Source: UBA2185 sp964564625 (GTDB lineage: Bacteria; Desulfobacterota; Syntrophia; Syntrophales; UBA2185). From it: a stretch of 64,000 nucleotides of DNA. The stretch covers positions 1 to 64,000 of the forward strand of contig CAZMBE010000015.1 of assembly GCA_964564625.1 (NCBI GenBank), in the 5' to 3' direction. The translations under genes were made by a program, and so were the position numbers. Of the stretch, positions 49,992 to 59,341 are shown piece by piece; the first letter of the stretch is position 1, and every line of letters begins with the position of its first letter. The notes beneath the pieces are model-generated. The model had not been told where the DNA came from, ran no database searches, and saw nothing but the letters and a program-made list of their open reading frames with translations.

Positions 49992-51026
49992 TTGGAAATT
50001 CTACCAAGGGGCAGCAGATATCGAGGCTATAATTTCTTTAGATTATTTGTCTTTGTAATGGTCTTCTTTTTCCCCCCCTACATCCACGCCCTCGAAATCG
50101 TCCCTTTTACTACAAAGAACCAGAGTCCCATCGTGCAGATTTATGGTCTTCCTTCCGCAGGAAGTGCTCATCTCCTTTCACCGGGCCAGAAGGAAGTTCT
50201 GGTTATGATGGATTATTCAAGTAACTATGTGGAAGACAATAAAGGCGGGGAATCCATTACGCTCGATGGGGAAACAGCGCGCATCACCCTGCATGGAAGA
50301 TATGGATTGTCAAAAAACGTAGAATGCGGAATAGAAGTTCCCTATGTCGTGCATGGCGGGGGCTTTCTGGACAGTTTTATTATTCATTACCATGATCTCT
50401 TCGGCTTTCCCCAGGGAGGGCGTGATAAGGCACACCGCAACCGGCTGCTCTACCGCTATTCTCGTGAAGGCGTCGAGAAAATGAGGATTGACAGTTCCGG
50501 TAATGGTTTGGGGGACATCAGTCTTACCGCAGGCTTTCAACTGTATTACGATGGGAAGGAATATCCGAGGACACTGGCGTTAAGGACAAGCCTCAAGATC
50601 CCGACGGGGGACAGTGATTCTCTCCATGGTAGCGGCAGTATTGATTTCTCTTGCCTGTTCACGGCCAGTGATGACTACAAACTGCGGTACGGCCATGGAA
50701 AGTTGTTTGCGTCAATGGGATTCATGGCGATGACCCGCGGAGATGTCCTTTCTGCGCAGCAGCGGCACTATGTTGGTTTTGGCAGCATGGGAGGAGGCTG
50801 GAGCCCTTTTCCCTTGATTACATTAAAGATCCAGTTTGATGCCCATACCCCTTTCTATAAGGACAGTCGACTACGAGAACTTTCCACAAGTTCAGCGCAG
50901 GTAATACTTGGCGGCGCATTGGCCCTCTCTGAACGAACAAGCCTGGACATCGCCGTGTCTGAAGATATCATAACAAAGACCTCTCCGGATGTGGTATTTC
51001 ATTTCGCGTTTCGTACCCGGTTTTAA
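49992..51026 (+). CDS. DUF3187 family outer-membrane-like protein
   Basis: This is a 344-residue protein. A hydrophobic N-terminus (FFRLFVFVMVFFFPPYIHALE) acts as signal peptide (cut ~34). The mature part shows alternating amphipathic strands (NVECGIEVPYVVHGGGF, LALRTSLKIPTGDSDSLHG, FVLFHFAF-like end with final Phe), typical of an outer-membrane beta-barrel, and I recognise the DUF3187 layout. The function is unknown. TTG 49992 is the frame start; a downstream ATG (50058) would delete the basic region. It is transcribed divergently from rpmH. Confidence 0.75.
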   Translation: MEILPRGSRYRGYNFFRLFVFVMVFFFPPYIHALEIVPFTTKNQSPIVQIYGLPSAGSAHLLSPGQKEVLVMMDYSSNYVEDNKGGESITLDGETARITLHGRYGLSKNVECGIEVPYVVHGGGFLDSFIIHYHDLFGFPQGGRDKAHRNRLLYRYSREGVEKMRIDSSGNGLGDISLTAGFQLYYDGKEYPRTLALRTSLKIPTGDSDSLHGSGSIDFSCLFTASDDYKLRYGHGKLFASMGFMAMTRGDVLSAQQRHYVGFGSMGGGWSPFPLITLKIQFDAHTPFYKDSRLRELSTSSAQVILGGALALSERTSLDIAVSEDIITKTSPDVVFHFAFRTRF

Positions 51027-51125
51027 TACTTGTAACCATTGTTCTCACTACCAAAGGAGCGATTTCCGGGGGGGCATACTCGCGATCATTGAGGAAAGTG
51101 TAAGAATTAAAAAAATTAGGCCATT

Positions 51126-51180
51126 CCGGGAGAGTTATTTTTGATTTGTTATTTCATTACGGATGGTATAACTCCCCCGG
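51126..51180. promoter_or_regulatory. 13-bp inverted repeat before uvrB
   Basis: CCGGGAGAGTTAT (51126-51138) and ATAACTCCCCCGG (51168-51180) match at 12 of 13 positions with a 29-bp spacer, ending 14 bp before the uvrB ATG. A transcript hairpin or repressor site could control uvrB. No LexA box of the CTGT-N8-ACAG type was seen nearby. Confidence 0.55.
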
Positions 51181-51194
51181 TGAGAGAAAATGTT

Positions 51195-53198
51195 ATGAAT
51201 CGATTCCGGATATTTACTGAATTTGAACCGAAGGGTGATCAGACAAAAGCCATCGCGGAGCTCTCCCGGGGTGTTGATCAGGGAGAGCCCCACCAGGTGC
51301 TTTTGGGGGTGACGGGTTCCGGAAAGACCTTTACCATTGCCAATGTTATTCAGGCTGTACAGAGACCTGTTTTGGTGATTGCCCACAACAAGACACTGGC
51401 GGCACAGCTCTACGGTGAATTCAAGACGCTGTTTCCGGAAAATGCCGTTGAGTATTTCGTCAGCTATTATGACTACTATCAGCCCGAGGCGTATCTTCCC
51501 AGTACGGATACCTATATTGAGAAGGACGCGTCTATCAACGAAGAGATCGACAAGCTGCGACATTCCGCCACCCGCTCTCTCATAGAGCGTAATGATGTCA
51601 TCATTGTAGCGAGCGTGTCCTGTATTTACGGGCTTGGTTCTCCCGAGGCCTATTCCGGGATGCTTCTCCGCCTGGAAGAGGGAATGGAGATTCCACGGGA
51701 TGATGTACTCAGAAAGCTGGTGGAAATTCAGTATGAACGTAACGATATTGACTTTCATCGGGGCACCTTCCGTGTTCGGGGTGATGTGGTGGAAATATTT
51801 CCTGCCTACGAGGAGGAGAAGGCAATACGGGTGGAGTTTTTTGGAGATGCCGTGGATTCCATCTCCCTCATCGATTCCCTGCGGGGGAAAAAACTTGGCC
51901 GTATTTCGAAGCTGGCCGTCTTTCCCGGGAGCCACTATGTGACCACGAAGGACACAGTGAGACGAGCCATTGCCGCCATAAGGGAAGAATTGGGAGAGAG
52001 ACTCCGGGAACTGCATGGGGAAAATAAACTTGTTGAGGCCCAGAGGCTGGAGCAGCGGACCAAGTTTGATATGGAAATGATGGAGGAGATGGGGTACTGC
52101 CAGGGCATTGAGAATTATTCCCGTCACCTTACGGGGAGAAAACCTGGTGAACCGCCTCCCACCTTGATGGAATACCTCCCGGGAAACGCATTGATTATCA
52201 TTGATGAATGCCACGCCACAATACCGCAACTTGTCGGGATGTACCGGGGTGACCGATCTCGCAAGGAGACGCTGGTGAATTACGGCTTTCGCCTCCCCTC
52301 GGCGCTGGATAACCGCCCCCTGATGTTTAAGGAATATGAGGCCTTAGAAAATCAGAGGATTTACGTATCGGCCACTCCGGCGGAGTATGAACTGCAAAAA
52401 GCCCGTGGGCGGATTGTAGAGCAGATTATACGGCCGACAGGGCTTATGGATCCGGAAATTGTCGTGAAACCGATACAACACCAGGTTGATGACCTCCTTT
52501 CAGAGATACGCGACAGGGGGAATAAGGGCGAACGGGTTCTGGTGACAACACTGACCAAGAGGATGGCAGAAAACCTGACCGCATATTATCAGGGTCTCGG
52601 CATAAAGGTAAGGTATCTCCATTCTGATATCCACACCCTGGAGCGGGTGAGTATAATCCGCGATCTGAGATTGGGTGAGTTCGATGTCCTTATCGGGGTA
52701 AACCTTTTACGCGAGGGGCTTGACATACCCGAGGTTTCGCTGGTTGCAATTCTAGATGCCGATAAGGAGGGATTTCTCCGTTCCGAACGTTCGCTGATTC
52801 AAACAAGTGGAAGAGCGGCGAGGAATTTAGCAGGACAGGTAATCATGTATGCCGATACTATTACGGCTTCGATTCTGAACTGCCTCAATGAGACGAAAAG
52901 AAGGAGGGAGATACAGCGTCGTTATAACGAAGAATATGGTATCACGCCGGAGTCCATCAAAAAGTCCATTCATGATATTCTTGCGTCTATATATGAGGCC
53001 GATTATGTGACAGTGCCCGTTATTTCGGAAGACAGAAAGATGTATTACCCGGAGGAGGAGCTGCCGGTGATGATTAAGCGCTTGAAAGAAGAGATGAAGG
53101 AGGCCGCGAGAAATCTCGAGTTTGAGAAAGCAGCGGAACTCCGGGACAGGATTAAGGAACTTACCGGCATATTGATCGAGATGGGGGGAGAAGTATAG
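51195..53198 (+). CDS. uvrB: excinuclease ABC subunit B
   Basis: This is a 667-residue protein that verifies damage in nucleotide excision repair. Walker A is GVTGSGKTFTIANV (~38), then the beta-hairpin YYDYYQPEAYLP (~90), helicase motifs IDECHATIPQ and TSGRAARN, and a C-terminal UVR domain (LEFEKAAELRDRIKEL) that binds UvrC. The frame is open from 51141, but ATG 51195 starts the conserved sequence MNRFRIFTEFEPKGDQ. It heads uvrB-ldt-uvrC-mntP-ogt. An inverted repeat lies just upstream. Confidence 0.96.
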   Translation: MNRFRIFTEFEPKGDQTKAIAELSRGVDQGEPHQVLLGVTGSGKTFTIANVIQAVQRPVLVIAHNKTLAAQLYGEFKTLFPENAVEYFVSYYDYYQPEAYLPSTDTYIEKDASINEEIDKLRHSATRSLIERNDVIIVASVSCIYGLGSPEAYSGMLLRLEEGMEIPRDDVLRKLVEIQYERNDIDFHRGTFRVRGDVVEIFPAYEEEKAIRVEFFGDAVDSISLIDSLRGKKLGRISKLAVFPGSHYVTTKDTVRRAIAAIREELGERLRELHGENKLVEAQRLEQRTKFDMEMMEEMGYCQGIENYSRHLTGRKPGEPPPTLMEYLPGNALIIIDECHATIPQLVGMYRGDRSRKETLVNYGFRLPSALDNRPLMFKEYEALENQRIYVSATPAEYELQKARGRIVEQIIRPTGLMDPEIVVKPIQHQVDDLLSEIRDRGNKGERVLVTTLTKRMAENLTAYYQGLGIKVRYLHSDIHTLERVSIIRDLRLGEFDVLIGVNLLREGLDIPEVSLVAILDADKEGFLRSERSLIQTSGRAARNLAGQVIMYADTITASILNCLNETKRRREIQRRYNEEYGITPESIKKSIHDILASIYEADYVTVPVISEDRKMYYPEEELPVMIKRLKEEMKEAARNLEFEKAAELRDRIKELTGILIEMGGEV

Positions 53199-53292
53199 GG
53201 TATACACTAAAATGTGGTCACCACGTGGAAGGAAAAGATTGACTTTGCGTGATCATTTTTATAGACATGCCTGGTTGGATTCTCAGATAATT

Positions 53293-54981
53293 ATGCGTAA
53301 AATCATTTCTATAGCCATTGCGACAGCGGGAATCATCCTGTTCGTTTTTACGGGATTCTCCCATGCCGGGACTCTTTCAGAAGAGATGAGCAGGCATATT
53401 GCAGGGAGAATCAAAGACACAGATATCTCCGCAAAAATAATCTGCACTGACAGACAGTCGTGCAAGTCGGTCCTGACGCCCAAATTTTATATAGACCGGA
53501 AATTCAAGCCCGCCTGGAGCGATGATTTCGGTCCGCTTCCCTATATGGAAAGTTTTTTAGCGGTGATCCATGAGGCATTTCACGAGGGACTGAGGCCCGA
53601 TGACTATCATATCCGCAAAATTGAATTGATCCTCACCGGGCTCTATGAAGGCATACTCATGGGGGAATCACCAGACATCGTAAAGCTTGTGGAGCTCGAT
53701 CTTCTGCTTTCGGATGCGTTTCTCCTCTATGCGTCACATCTGCTCTATGGCCGTATCGATCACCGTACTGTGTATCCAGGATGGGTTATCTATCAGAGAT
53801 CTGCTGATCTTATAGCGGTTCTTCGCAATGCCCTCGTTTCAGAAGAAATAGAGGAGTCCCTGGCAGGACTAATTCCATTTCACTCCGGATACGCGGGGTT
53901 GAAAGAAAAATTGGTTTCGTATCGGCGTATTGCCGAAAATGGAGGCTGGCCTCAGATACCGAAGGGGCCAAAAATGAAAAAGGGGTCCCATGGCCAAAGG
54001 GTAGCAATTCTGAGGCAGCGGCTTTTGGTATCGGGCGATCTTGAGAGAGCGGGAGAAAATACGCATGACGTCTTCGATCAAAAACTGGAGGAGGCGGTTC
54101 AGCGGTTTCAGAAACGTCACGGCCTGAAAATCGATGGGACCGTTGGTCGGTCAACAATGGAAACAATGAATATTCCCGTCGAGAAGCGCGTACGGCAAAT
54201 CGCGCTCAACATGGACCGCATGCGCTGGCTCCCTGATGATCTCGGTGACCGTTACGTGTTTGTCAATATCGCGGATTTTCATCTGGAGGTTGTGGAAGAT
54301 GGTCGGGAAGTGATGACGATGAAGATCATCGCGGGAAAGCGTGATTGGCGAAGCTGTGTCTTGAGCGCGAAAATGTCGTATCTGGAACTGAATCCTTACT
54401 GGAAAGTGCCGGACAGCATTGCGACGAAAGAGATACTGCCTAAAATTAAGAACAATCCCGAGTATCTGGCAAGAAAAAAAATAAAAATGTTCAGAAACTG
54501 GAACGATCAGGGAGCGGGTATAGATCCGAAGACGGTCGATTGGTCGCGCATCAGGGCGGATAAGTTTCCCTATAGGCTTCGTCAGGAGCCGGGACCCGGC
54601 AATGCCCTGGGCAGGATAAAGTTTATATTTCCCAACGCGTGCGAAATATACCTCCACGATACGCCGACGCGCCGTCTTTTTGGAAGACAGCGGCGGGATT
54701 TCAGCCACGGGTGCATCCGCATAGAAAAGCCGATTGAACTGGCTACCTATCTCCTGAAAGATAAAGCGACATGGACGCGTAAAAAAATACTTGACGAAAT
54801 CAGAAAGGGCAAAAGACAGGTGGTGATGCTTTCCAATCTCTTTGATGTTCATATTTTCTATGGGACCGCCTGGCTTGATAGAGAGGGAAATCTGCAGTTC
54901 CGTAACGATATTTATCACATCGACGAGGTACCGTGTACGCTGACTTTTGGCGGAGTTCAGACGGCAGCGGCAAATCAATAA
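53293..54981 (+). CDS. L,D-transpeptidase (YcbB/LdtD type)
   Basis: The protein has about 562 residues. It has a signal/anchor (KIISIAIATAGIILFVFTGF), a domain matching LdtD N-terminal region, a peptidoglycan-binding domain (~235-300: RQRLLVSGDLE, RFQKRHGLKIDGTVGRSTMETM), and a YkuD domain with YVFVNIADFHLEVVEDG and catalytic FSHGCIRIEKP (Cys ~472). It makes 3-3 peptide cross-links in peptidoglycan in the periplasm. ATG 53293 is chosen; the frame opens at 53212, but the extra 27 residues precede the signal. It lies between uvrB and uvrC with unrelated function, so co-transcription may be accidental. Confidence 0.9.
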   Translation: MRKIISIAIATAGIILFVFTGFSHAGTLSEEMSRHIAGRIKDTDISAKIICTDRQSCKSVLTPKFYIDRKFKPAWSDDFGPLPYMESFLAVIHEAFHEGLRPDDYHIRKIELILTGLYEGILMGESPDIVKLVELDLLLSDAFLLYASHLLYGRIDHRTVYPGWVIYQRSADLIAVLRNALVSEEIEESLAGLIPFHSGYAGLKEKLVSYRRIAENGGWPQIPKGPKMKKGSHGQRVAILRQRLLVSGDLERAGENTHDVFDQKLEEAVQRFQKRHGLKIDGTVGRSTMETMNIPVEKRVRQIALNMDRMRWLPDDLGDRYVFVNIADFHLEVVEDGREVMTMKIIAGKRDWRSCVLSAKMSYLELNPYWKVPDSIATKEILPKIKNNPEYLARKKIKMFRNWNDQGAGIDPKTVDWSRIRADKFPYRLRQEPGPGNALGRIKFIFPNACEIYLHDTPTRRLFGRQRRDFSHGCIRIEKPIELATYLLKDKATWTRKKILDEIRKGKRQVVMLSNLFDVHIFYGTAWLDREGNLQFRNDIYHIDEVPCTLTFGGVQTAAANQ

Positions 54982-55013
54982 GGAACATGTACGAAAAACT
55001 TGCTCTGTCCTTC

Positions 55014-55085
55014 AGGATTCAAGGTGTTAAGGGATCGAGGATTCGCATGAGTATTGGAAACTGCGCACGTGAAACCTTGAATCCT
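55014..55085. repeat. 12-bp inverted repeat of a dispersed family
   Basis: AGGATTCAAGGT (55014-55025) and ACCTTGAATCCT (55074-55085) are exact complements, 48 bp apart. The right arm plus CAAATCCTTTT resembles, in the opposite orientation, bases 60407-60427 (AAAGGATTTGAGGGTTCAA), so this is a small dispersed repeat. Confidence 0.6.
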
Positions 55086-55144
55086 CAAATCCTTTTTGCT
55101 GCCGAATAGCAGAAAAACCTACTATTTTCCATACCGGTACGTCA

Positions 55145-56971
55145 ATGGATGAAAGCTCACAGAACATGGTTAATGCTACACCGGCGACCCCCGGTATCTA
55201 CCTCATGAAAGACAAAGAGGGGAAGGTCATCTATATCGGGAAGGCCAAAAATCTCAGGAACCGCATCAGTACATATTTCAGAGGTGCAGATTCGCGATAT
55301 ATGGTTCCCTTCTTGATATCTAAGATTCACGATATTGAGTGCATTGTTACGGAGACGGAAAAAGAAGCCCTGATATTAGAGAATACTCTGATTAAGGAAC
55401 ATCGGCCCCGGTACAATGTCATTTTCCGTGATGACAAAACCTATTTTACGATCCGGATTGATCTCGCCGGCCTTTTTCCACGCTTCCAATTAGTCAGGCG
55501 TCCGAGGAAGGATGGGGCAAAATATTTCGGTCCATACCCATCGAGCGCTTCTGCAAAAGAGACTCTCCGCTTTCTTCAGTCCATATTTCCCCTGCGAACA
55601 TGCAGAGATCAGGAATTGAAATCCAGGAAGAGGCCCTGTCTTGAATATGAGATCAGGAGATGTCTTGCCCCATGTGTCGGCCATATTGATACATCATCAT
55701 ATCAGCGGATGGTAAAGGATAGTATGGCGTTTATGGAGGGACGCGGGGAAAAGCTGATTGCCGATCTGCGTGCACGCATGAATGATGCATCGGAACTCCT
55801 GCATTTTGAAGAGGCTGCCTTTCTGAGAGACAGATTAACAGCCATTGAGGAAACGCTGGAGAAACAGAGCGTAGTGTCCATGTCTTTCAAAAATCGTGAT
55901 GTATTCGGTATATACCGAGAGGGAATACTGACGCAGGTGTGTATTGTATATGTGAGGAAAGGTAAGGTTACCGGAAAGAAGGTAATTCCCGTTTTCAAGA
56001 TCCAAGGCGATATCTCTGAGATTATTTCATCACTTGTGAAACAGTACTATGACCATGAACCGTATATACCAGATGAAGTACTAATTCCCGTTGATATAGA
56101 AGACAGAATGGTAATAAAAGAGTGGTTGTCGGAGAAAAAGGGCAGGGTTGTGATAGTGACTGTACCTAAGAAAGGAGAAGGTCTTGAATTTCTCCGTATC
56201 GCAGGCTCCAATGCGGAGCATGTATTCAGAACAGAGAGACGGGCAATGGACCCGAGCGAGACACTTATGGAAATGGTGAGAGTCCTCCATTTGAAAAACG
56301 AGCCAAACCGGATAGAATGCTTCGATATATCGAATATCGGGGGGACTCATGCTGTCGGTTCCATGGTAACCTTTGTGGATGGAAGGCCATGGAAAGCAGG
56401 ATACAGGCGTTTCCGCATCAGAACGGTGAAAGAAGCCGATGATTATGCCATGATGTATGAGATGTTGAAACGTCGGTTTCGCAGGAAGGAAAAGCTTCCG
56501 GACCTGGTCGTCGTGGACGGAGGAAAAGGACAATTACAGGTGGCGATCACCGTGCTCAAAGATCTGCATGTGCAAGGTGTTGATGTCATCGGCCTGGCAA
56601 AGGGGGACAAGGAACGGGATGTCCATACAGTGCAGGATCACGCGTATTGTTTCGGTAAAAAAAATCCTGTGTACATTTTTAGATGGCCGGAGGTCCTTTT
56701 TTTTCTCCAGCGGGTGAGAGATGAGGCGCACAGGTTTGCCGTTACATACCATCGCAAGGTAAAACACGAGAGCGATTTCCATTCTGAACTGGATGCCATT
56801 CCTGGCATCGGCGCATTCAGAAAGAAGACATTGCTGAATTTCTTTGGCGATATAAAAAAAATCAGGGAAGCATCGGTAGGTGAACTGCAAAAGGTACAAG
56901 GTATTGGGGGCAGGAGAGCGGAAAAAATCTATGCCTTTTTCAGAAATCGGGCTGAAGCGGAAAATCGATGA
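55145..56971 (+). CDS. uvrC: excinuclease ABC subunit C
   Basis: This is a 608-residue protein. The GIY-YIG nuclease (residues 12-95: TPGIYLMKDKEGKVIYIGKA) makes the 3' cut; the UVR domain (~195-235: LHFEEAAFLRDRLTAIEE) binds UvrB; the RNase H-like endonuclease half (ECFDISNIGGTHAVGSMV, VVVDGGKGQL) makes the 5' cut; two helix-hairpin-helix motifs end the protein (IPGIGAFRKKTLL, VQGIGGRRAEKI). Its stop overlaps mntP by 4 nt, so those two are coupled. Confidence 0.96.
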   Translation: MDESSQNMVNATPATPGIYLMKDKEGKVIYIGKAKNLRNRISTYFRGADSRYMVPFLISKIHDIECIVTETEKEALILENTLIKEHRPRYNVIFRDDKTYFTIRIDLAGLFPRFQLVRRPRKDGAKYFGPYPSSASAKETLRFLQSIFPLRTCRDQELKSRKRPCLEYEIRRCLAPCVGHIDTSSYQRMVKDSMAFMEGRGEKLIADLRARMNDASELLHFEEAAFLRDRLTAIEETLEKQSVVSMSFKNRDVFGIYREGILTQVCIVYVRKGKVTGKKVIPVFKIQGDISEIISSLVKQYYDHEPYIPDEVLIPVDIEDRMVIKEWLSEKKGRVVIVTVPKKGEGLEFLRIAGSNAEHVFRTERRAMDPSETLMEMVRVLHLKNEPNRIECFDISNIGGTHAVGSMVTFVDGRPWKAGYRRFRIRTVKEADDYAMMYEMLKRRFRRKEKLPDLVVVDGGKGQLQVAITVLKDLHVQGVDVIGLAKGDKERDVHTVQDHAYCFGKKNPVYIFRWPEVLFFLQRVRDEAHRFAVTYHRKVKHESDFHSELDAIPGIGAFRKKTLLNFFGDIKKIREASVGELQKVQGIGGRRAEKIYAFFRNRAEAENR

Positions 56972-57525
56972 ACTTTATCTCCATCTTAATTATCGCCGTC
57001 GGTCTCGGAATGGACGCCTTCTCGGTGGCAATCAGTGTGGGGTCCACTTCCCGGGTTTTTTCGTTCACGCCTGTATTTCGTCTTTCCTTTTGCTTCGGGC
57101 TGTTCCAGGTTCTTATGCCTATTGCAGGGTGGTATGCCGGTATGACTGTTGCAAATGTCATTGCCGAATATGATCACTGGATCGCATTTGGGCTTCTTGC
57201 CTTTGTCGGCGGGAAAATGATCAAGGAGTCATTTAGTGAAGAGGAAAAAGTTCACGCGGTGGATCCAACGAAAGGAGCAACTCTCATTATACTTTCAGTG
57301 GCTACGAGCATTGATGCCCTCGCCGTTGGCCTCAGTTTTGCGTTCTTGAACATACCCATCGTCTACCCATCAATAATTATCGGTATTGTCGCCTTTCTCA
57401 TGACTGCGGCGGGGATGTTCTTCGGGGAAAGGTTAGGGAAGATTGTCGGCAAGAGGGTAGAAATATTGGGAGGTGTCATCCTGATCGGCATTGGTGCAAA
57501 AATATTGATTGAACATATGGCATGA
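56968..57525 (+). CDS. mntP: manganese efflux pump MntP
   Basis: This is a 185-residue membrane protein with six helices. Each repeat has a signature Asp: GLGMDAFSVAISVG (residue 15) and SIDALAVGLSF (~112). It exports Mn2+ from the cytoplasm. It overlaps the uvrC stop as ATGA. No manganese riboswitch is possible upstream because the gene begins inside uvrC; regulation is probably at the operon level. The basic loop FSEEEKVHAVDPTK lies between the repeats. Confidence 0.93.
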   Translation: MNFISILIIAVGLGMDAFSVAISVGSTSRVFSFTPVFRLSFCFGLFQVLMPIAGWYAGMTVANVIAEYDHWIAFGLLAFVGGKMIKESFSEEEKVHAVDPTKGATLIILSVATSIDALAVGLSFAFLNIPIVYPSIIIGIVAFLMTAAGMFFGERLGKIVGKRVEILGGVILIGIGAKILIEHMA

Positions 57526-57546
57526 TACGAGGGGGAATTAAGAAGC

Positions 57547-58101
57547 ATGAAGTCGGTATATTATACTGTGGCTTCGACTGCCTTCGGCGATGCCGGGATT
57601 GTGTGGATGCAAAAAGATGGCTCTCCATCTGTCATGAAAATCTTCTTTTCTGCCGAGGGTGAGGGTACGGACAACCTTGTCCAGCGGTATTTCCCGGGTG
57701 CTGAAATACGGTCACACAGCAATGTAGAAAAAGTGTGCCATCATCTTCGGGACTATCTGGCGGGAGATCCACCTGATTTTTCTTTGAACATGCTTGATAT
57801 GAGAGCATGTAGTCAATTCCAGAGGAATGTTCTCCTTATTGTCTGGTCAATTCCGCGGGGTATGGTCGGTACGTACAAGCAACTTGCGGAAAAAATCAGG
57901 TCACCGAGGGGTGCACGAGCGGTAGGGACGGCCCTTGCCTCTAATCCATTTCCCCTCGTCATTCCATGTCACCGTGTTATACGTACAGACGGAAGCTTAG
58001 GCGGGTACGGGGGAGGATTAGAGATGAAAAAGACTCTTCTTGCGATTGAAGGCGTCCTCGTGGATGAAAAAGGGAAAGTGCTGCCGCGGTTTTTCTGGTG
58101 A
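57547..58101 (+). CDS. ogt: methylated-DNA-protein cysteine methyltransferase
   Basis: This is a 184-residue protein. The alkyl acceptor Cys is in IPCHRVI (~residue 141), with the DNA-binding GTYKQLAEKI-x-S-x-RGARAVGTAL preceding. It removes methyl from O6-methylguanine by self-alkylation. The sequence before residue ~90 is a variable N-terminal domain. It follows mntP by 22 nt in the uvrB-uvrC direction, extending the repair-gene run, and ends 84 nt from the convergent proB. Confidence 0.9.
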   Translation: MKSVYYTVASTAFGDAGIVWMQKDGSPSVMKIFFSAEGEGTDNLVQRYFPGAEIRSHSNVEKVCHHLRDYLAGDPPDFSLNMLDMRACSQFQRNVLLIVWSIPRGMVGTYKQLAEKIRSPRGARAVGTALASNPFPLVIPCHRVIRTDGSLGGYGGGLEMKKTLLAIEGVLVDEKGKVLPRFFW

Positions 58102-58184
58102 TAGGATAATCAGCGCAACCCCTGCTACAAGACGGAGCATTCCGGCTGTTTTCGTAAATGGAAAGGATTTGCACTGCCTGGAGA

Positions 58185-59336
58185 TTAGTTGGCCGGTTTT
58201 GGTTTCCTGACTTCTTTTATCACCGCCAGGTTATCCCGGTGAATGATTTCATCATAGTCTTTATACCCTAAAACCTGCTCAATCCTGGATGACTTAAGCC
58301 CCATGATCTTTCTGATTTCTGCGGAACTGTAATTCACCAGTCCTTTAGCCAACGGGGTTCCTTCCTTATCAACGCATGTCACAGGGTCACCGATGCTGAA
58401 ATCACCTTCTATGTTGGTTATGCCTGAGGGAAGCAGGCTTTTCCCTTCCTCAATAAGAGCCGTTTTCGCTCCATCATCGAGAAAGAGTTTACCCCGCGAC
58501 TTCAGGGTAAAGGCTATCCAGTATTTTCTGCTGCTCAGATGTTCACTGGCGGGCAAGAAGAGTGTTCCGATTTCTTTACCCGCAAATATATCGCGCAGGA
58601 TGCCCTTTTTCTTACCAGGGGCGATAATGCAAGGGATGCCTGATGCCGTAACCTGTTTTGCAGCCATAACCTTGCTTTTCATGCCTCCCAATCCAACCTC
58701 TGTTGTCTCATCTGTCGCCGCTTTTTCTATTTCTTCCGTAAACACTTTTACCAAACTGATCAGTTTCGCTTTTTTTGATGCGGCGGGACTCTGGTCATAA
58801 AGACCGTCCGTACTGGTTAGATTGATTAGAAGGTCGGCATCGATAACGTTGGTAATCATGGCGGCCAGATGATCGTTGTCGCCGAACTTGATCTCATCAA
58901 CCGCTACCGTGTCGTTTTCATTTATGATGGGGATGATACCCCAATCAATGAGCGTGGATAAGGTATTCCGGACATTTAAATACCTTTTTCTCTCCGTTAG
59001 GTCACTCATAATGAGAAGGATCTGTGCGACGTACAGACCATATTTTCCGAATGCGTTGGAATATACCCGCATAAGCCTGCTCTGTCCGATCGCCGCGGCA
59101 GCCTGTTTCTGTGGCATGCTTTTTAACCTGCCCGTTATTCCCATTCTATGTTTGCCGGAAGCAATGGCACCGGAGGTAACAATCACAACCCGGTATCCCT
59201 CTTTTGTAAGCTGCGCAATTTCATCTACCAATTGTTCAATAATTTGCAGGTCCAGACCATCCTCGCCTGTTAACACCGCACTGCCGATCTTGATGAGAAC
59301 CCGCTTTACTTTTGCCAGAGTTGCTTTCCGCACCAT
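58185..59336 (-). CDS. proB: glutamate 5-kinase with PUA domain
   Basis: This is a 383-residue protein. The amino-acid kinase domain has KRVLIKIGSAVLTGE, IPIINENDTVAVDEI (~145), FGDNDHLAAMI and GLGGMKSKV; a C-terminal PUA domain (~285-370: GKLFLDDGAKTALIEEGKSL, KGLVNYSSAEI) completes it. It phosphorylates glutamate at the gamma carboxyl for proline synthesis. It lies 5 nt downstream of obg, so they are co-transcribed. proA is not in the window. Confidence 0.95.
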   Translation of the reverse strand: MVRKATLAKVKRVLIKIGSAVLTGEDGLDLQIIEQLVDEIAQLTKEGYRVVIVTSGAIASGKHRMGITGRLKSMPQKQAAAAIGQSRLMRVYSNAFGKYGLYVAQILLIMSDLTERKRYLNVRNTLSTLIDWGIIPIINENDTVAVDEIKFGDNDHLAAMITNVIDADLLINLTSTDGLYDQSPAASKKAKLISLVKVFTEEIEKAATDETTEVGLGGMKSKVMAAKQVTASGIPCIIAPGKKKGILRDIFAGKEIGTLFLPASEHLSSRKYWIAFTLKSRGKLFLDDGAKTALIEEGKSLLPSGITNIEGDFSIGDPVTCVDKEGTPLAKGLVNYSSAEIRKIMGLKSSRIEQVLGYKDYDEIIHRDNLAVIKEVRKPKPAN

Positions 59337-59341
59337 AATTT

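Noticed and set aside
51135..52229. A 364-codon open frame antisense to uvrB
   Set aside because: uvrB is unmistakable on the plus strand and the antisense translation has no recognisable motif or ribosome-binding site.
54151..54978. A 275-codon open frame antisense to the L,D-transpeptidase
   Set aside because: The transpeptidase has its catalytic and binding motifs in frame; the antisense product resembles nothing.
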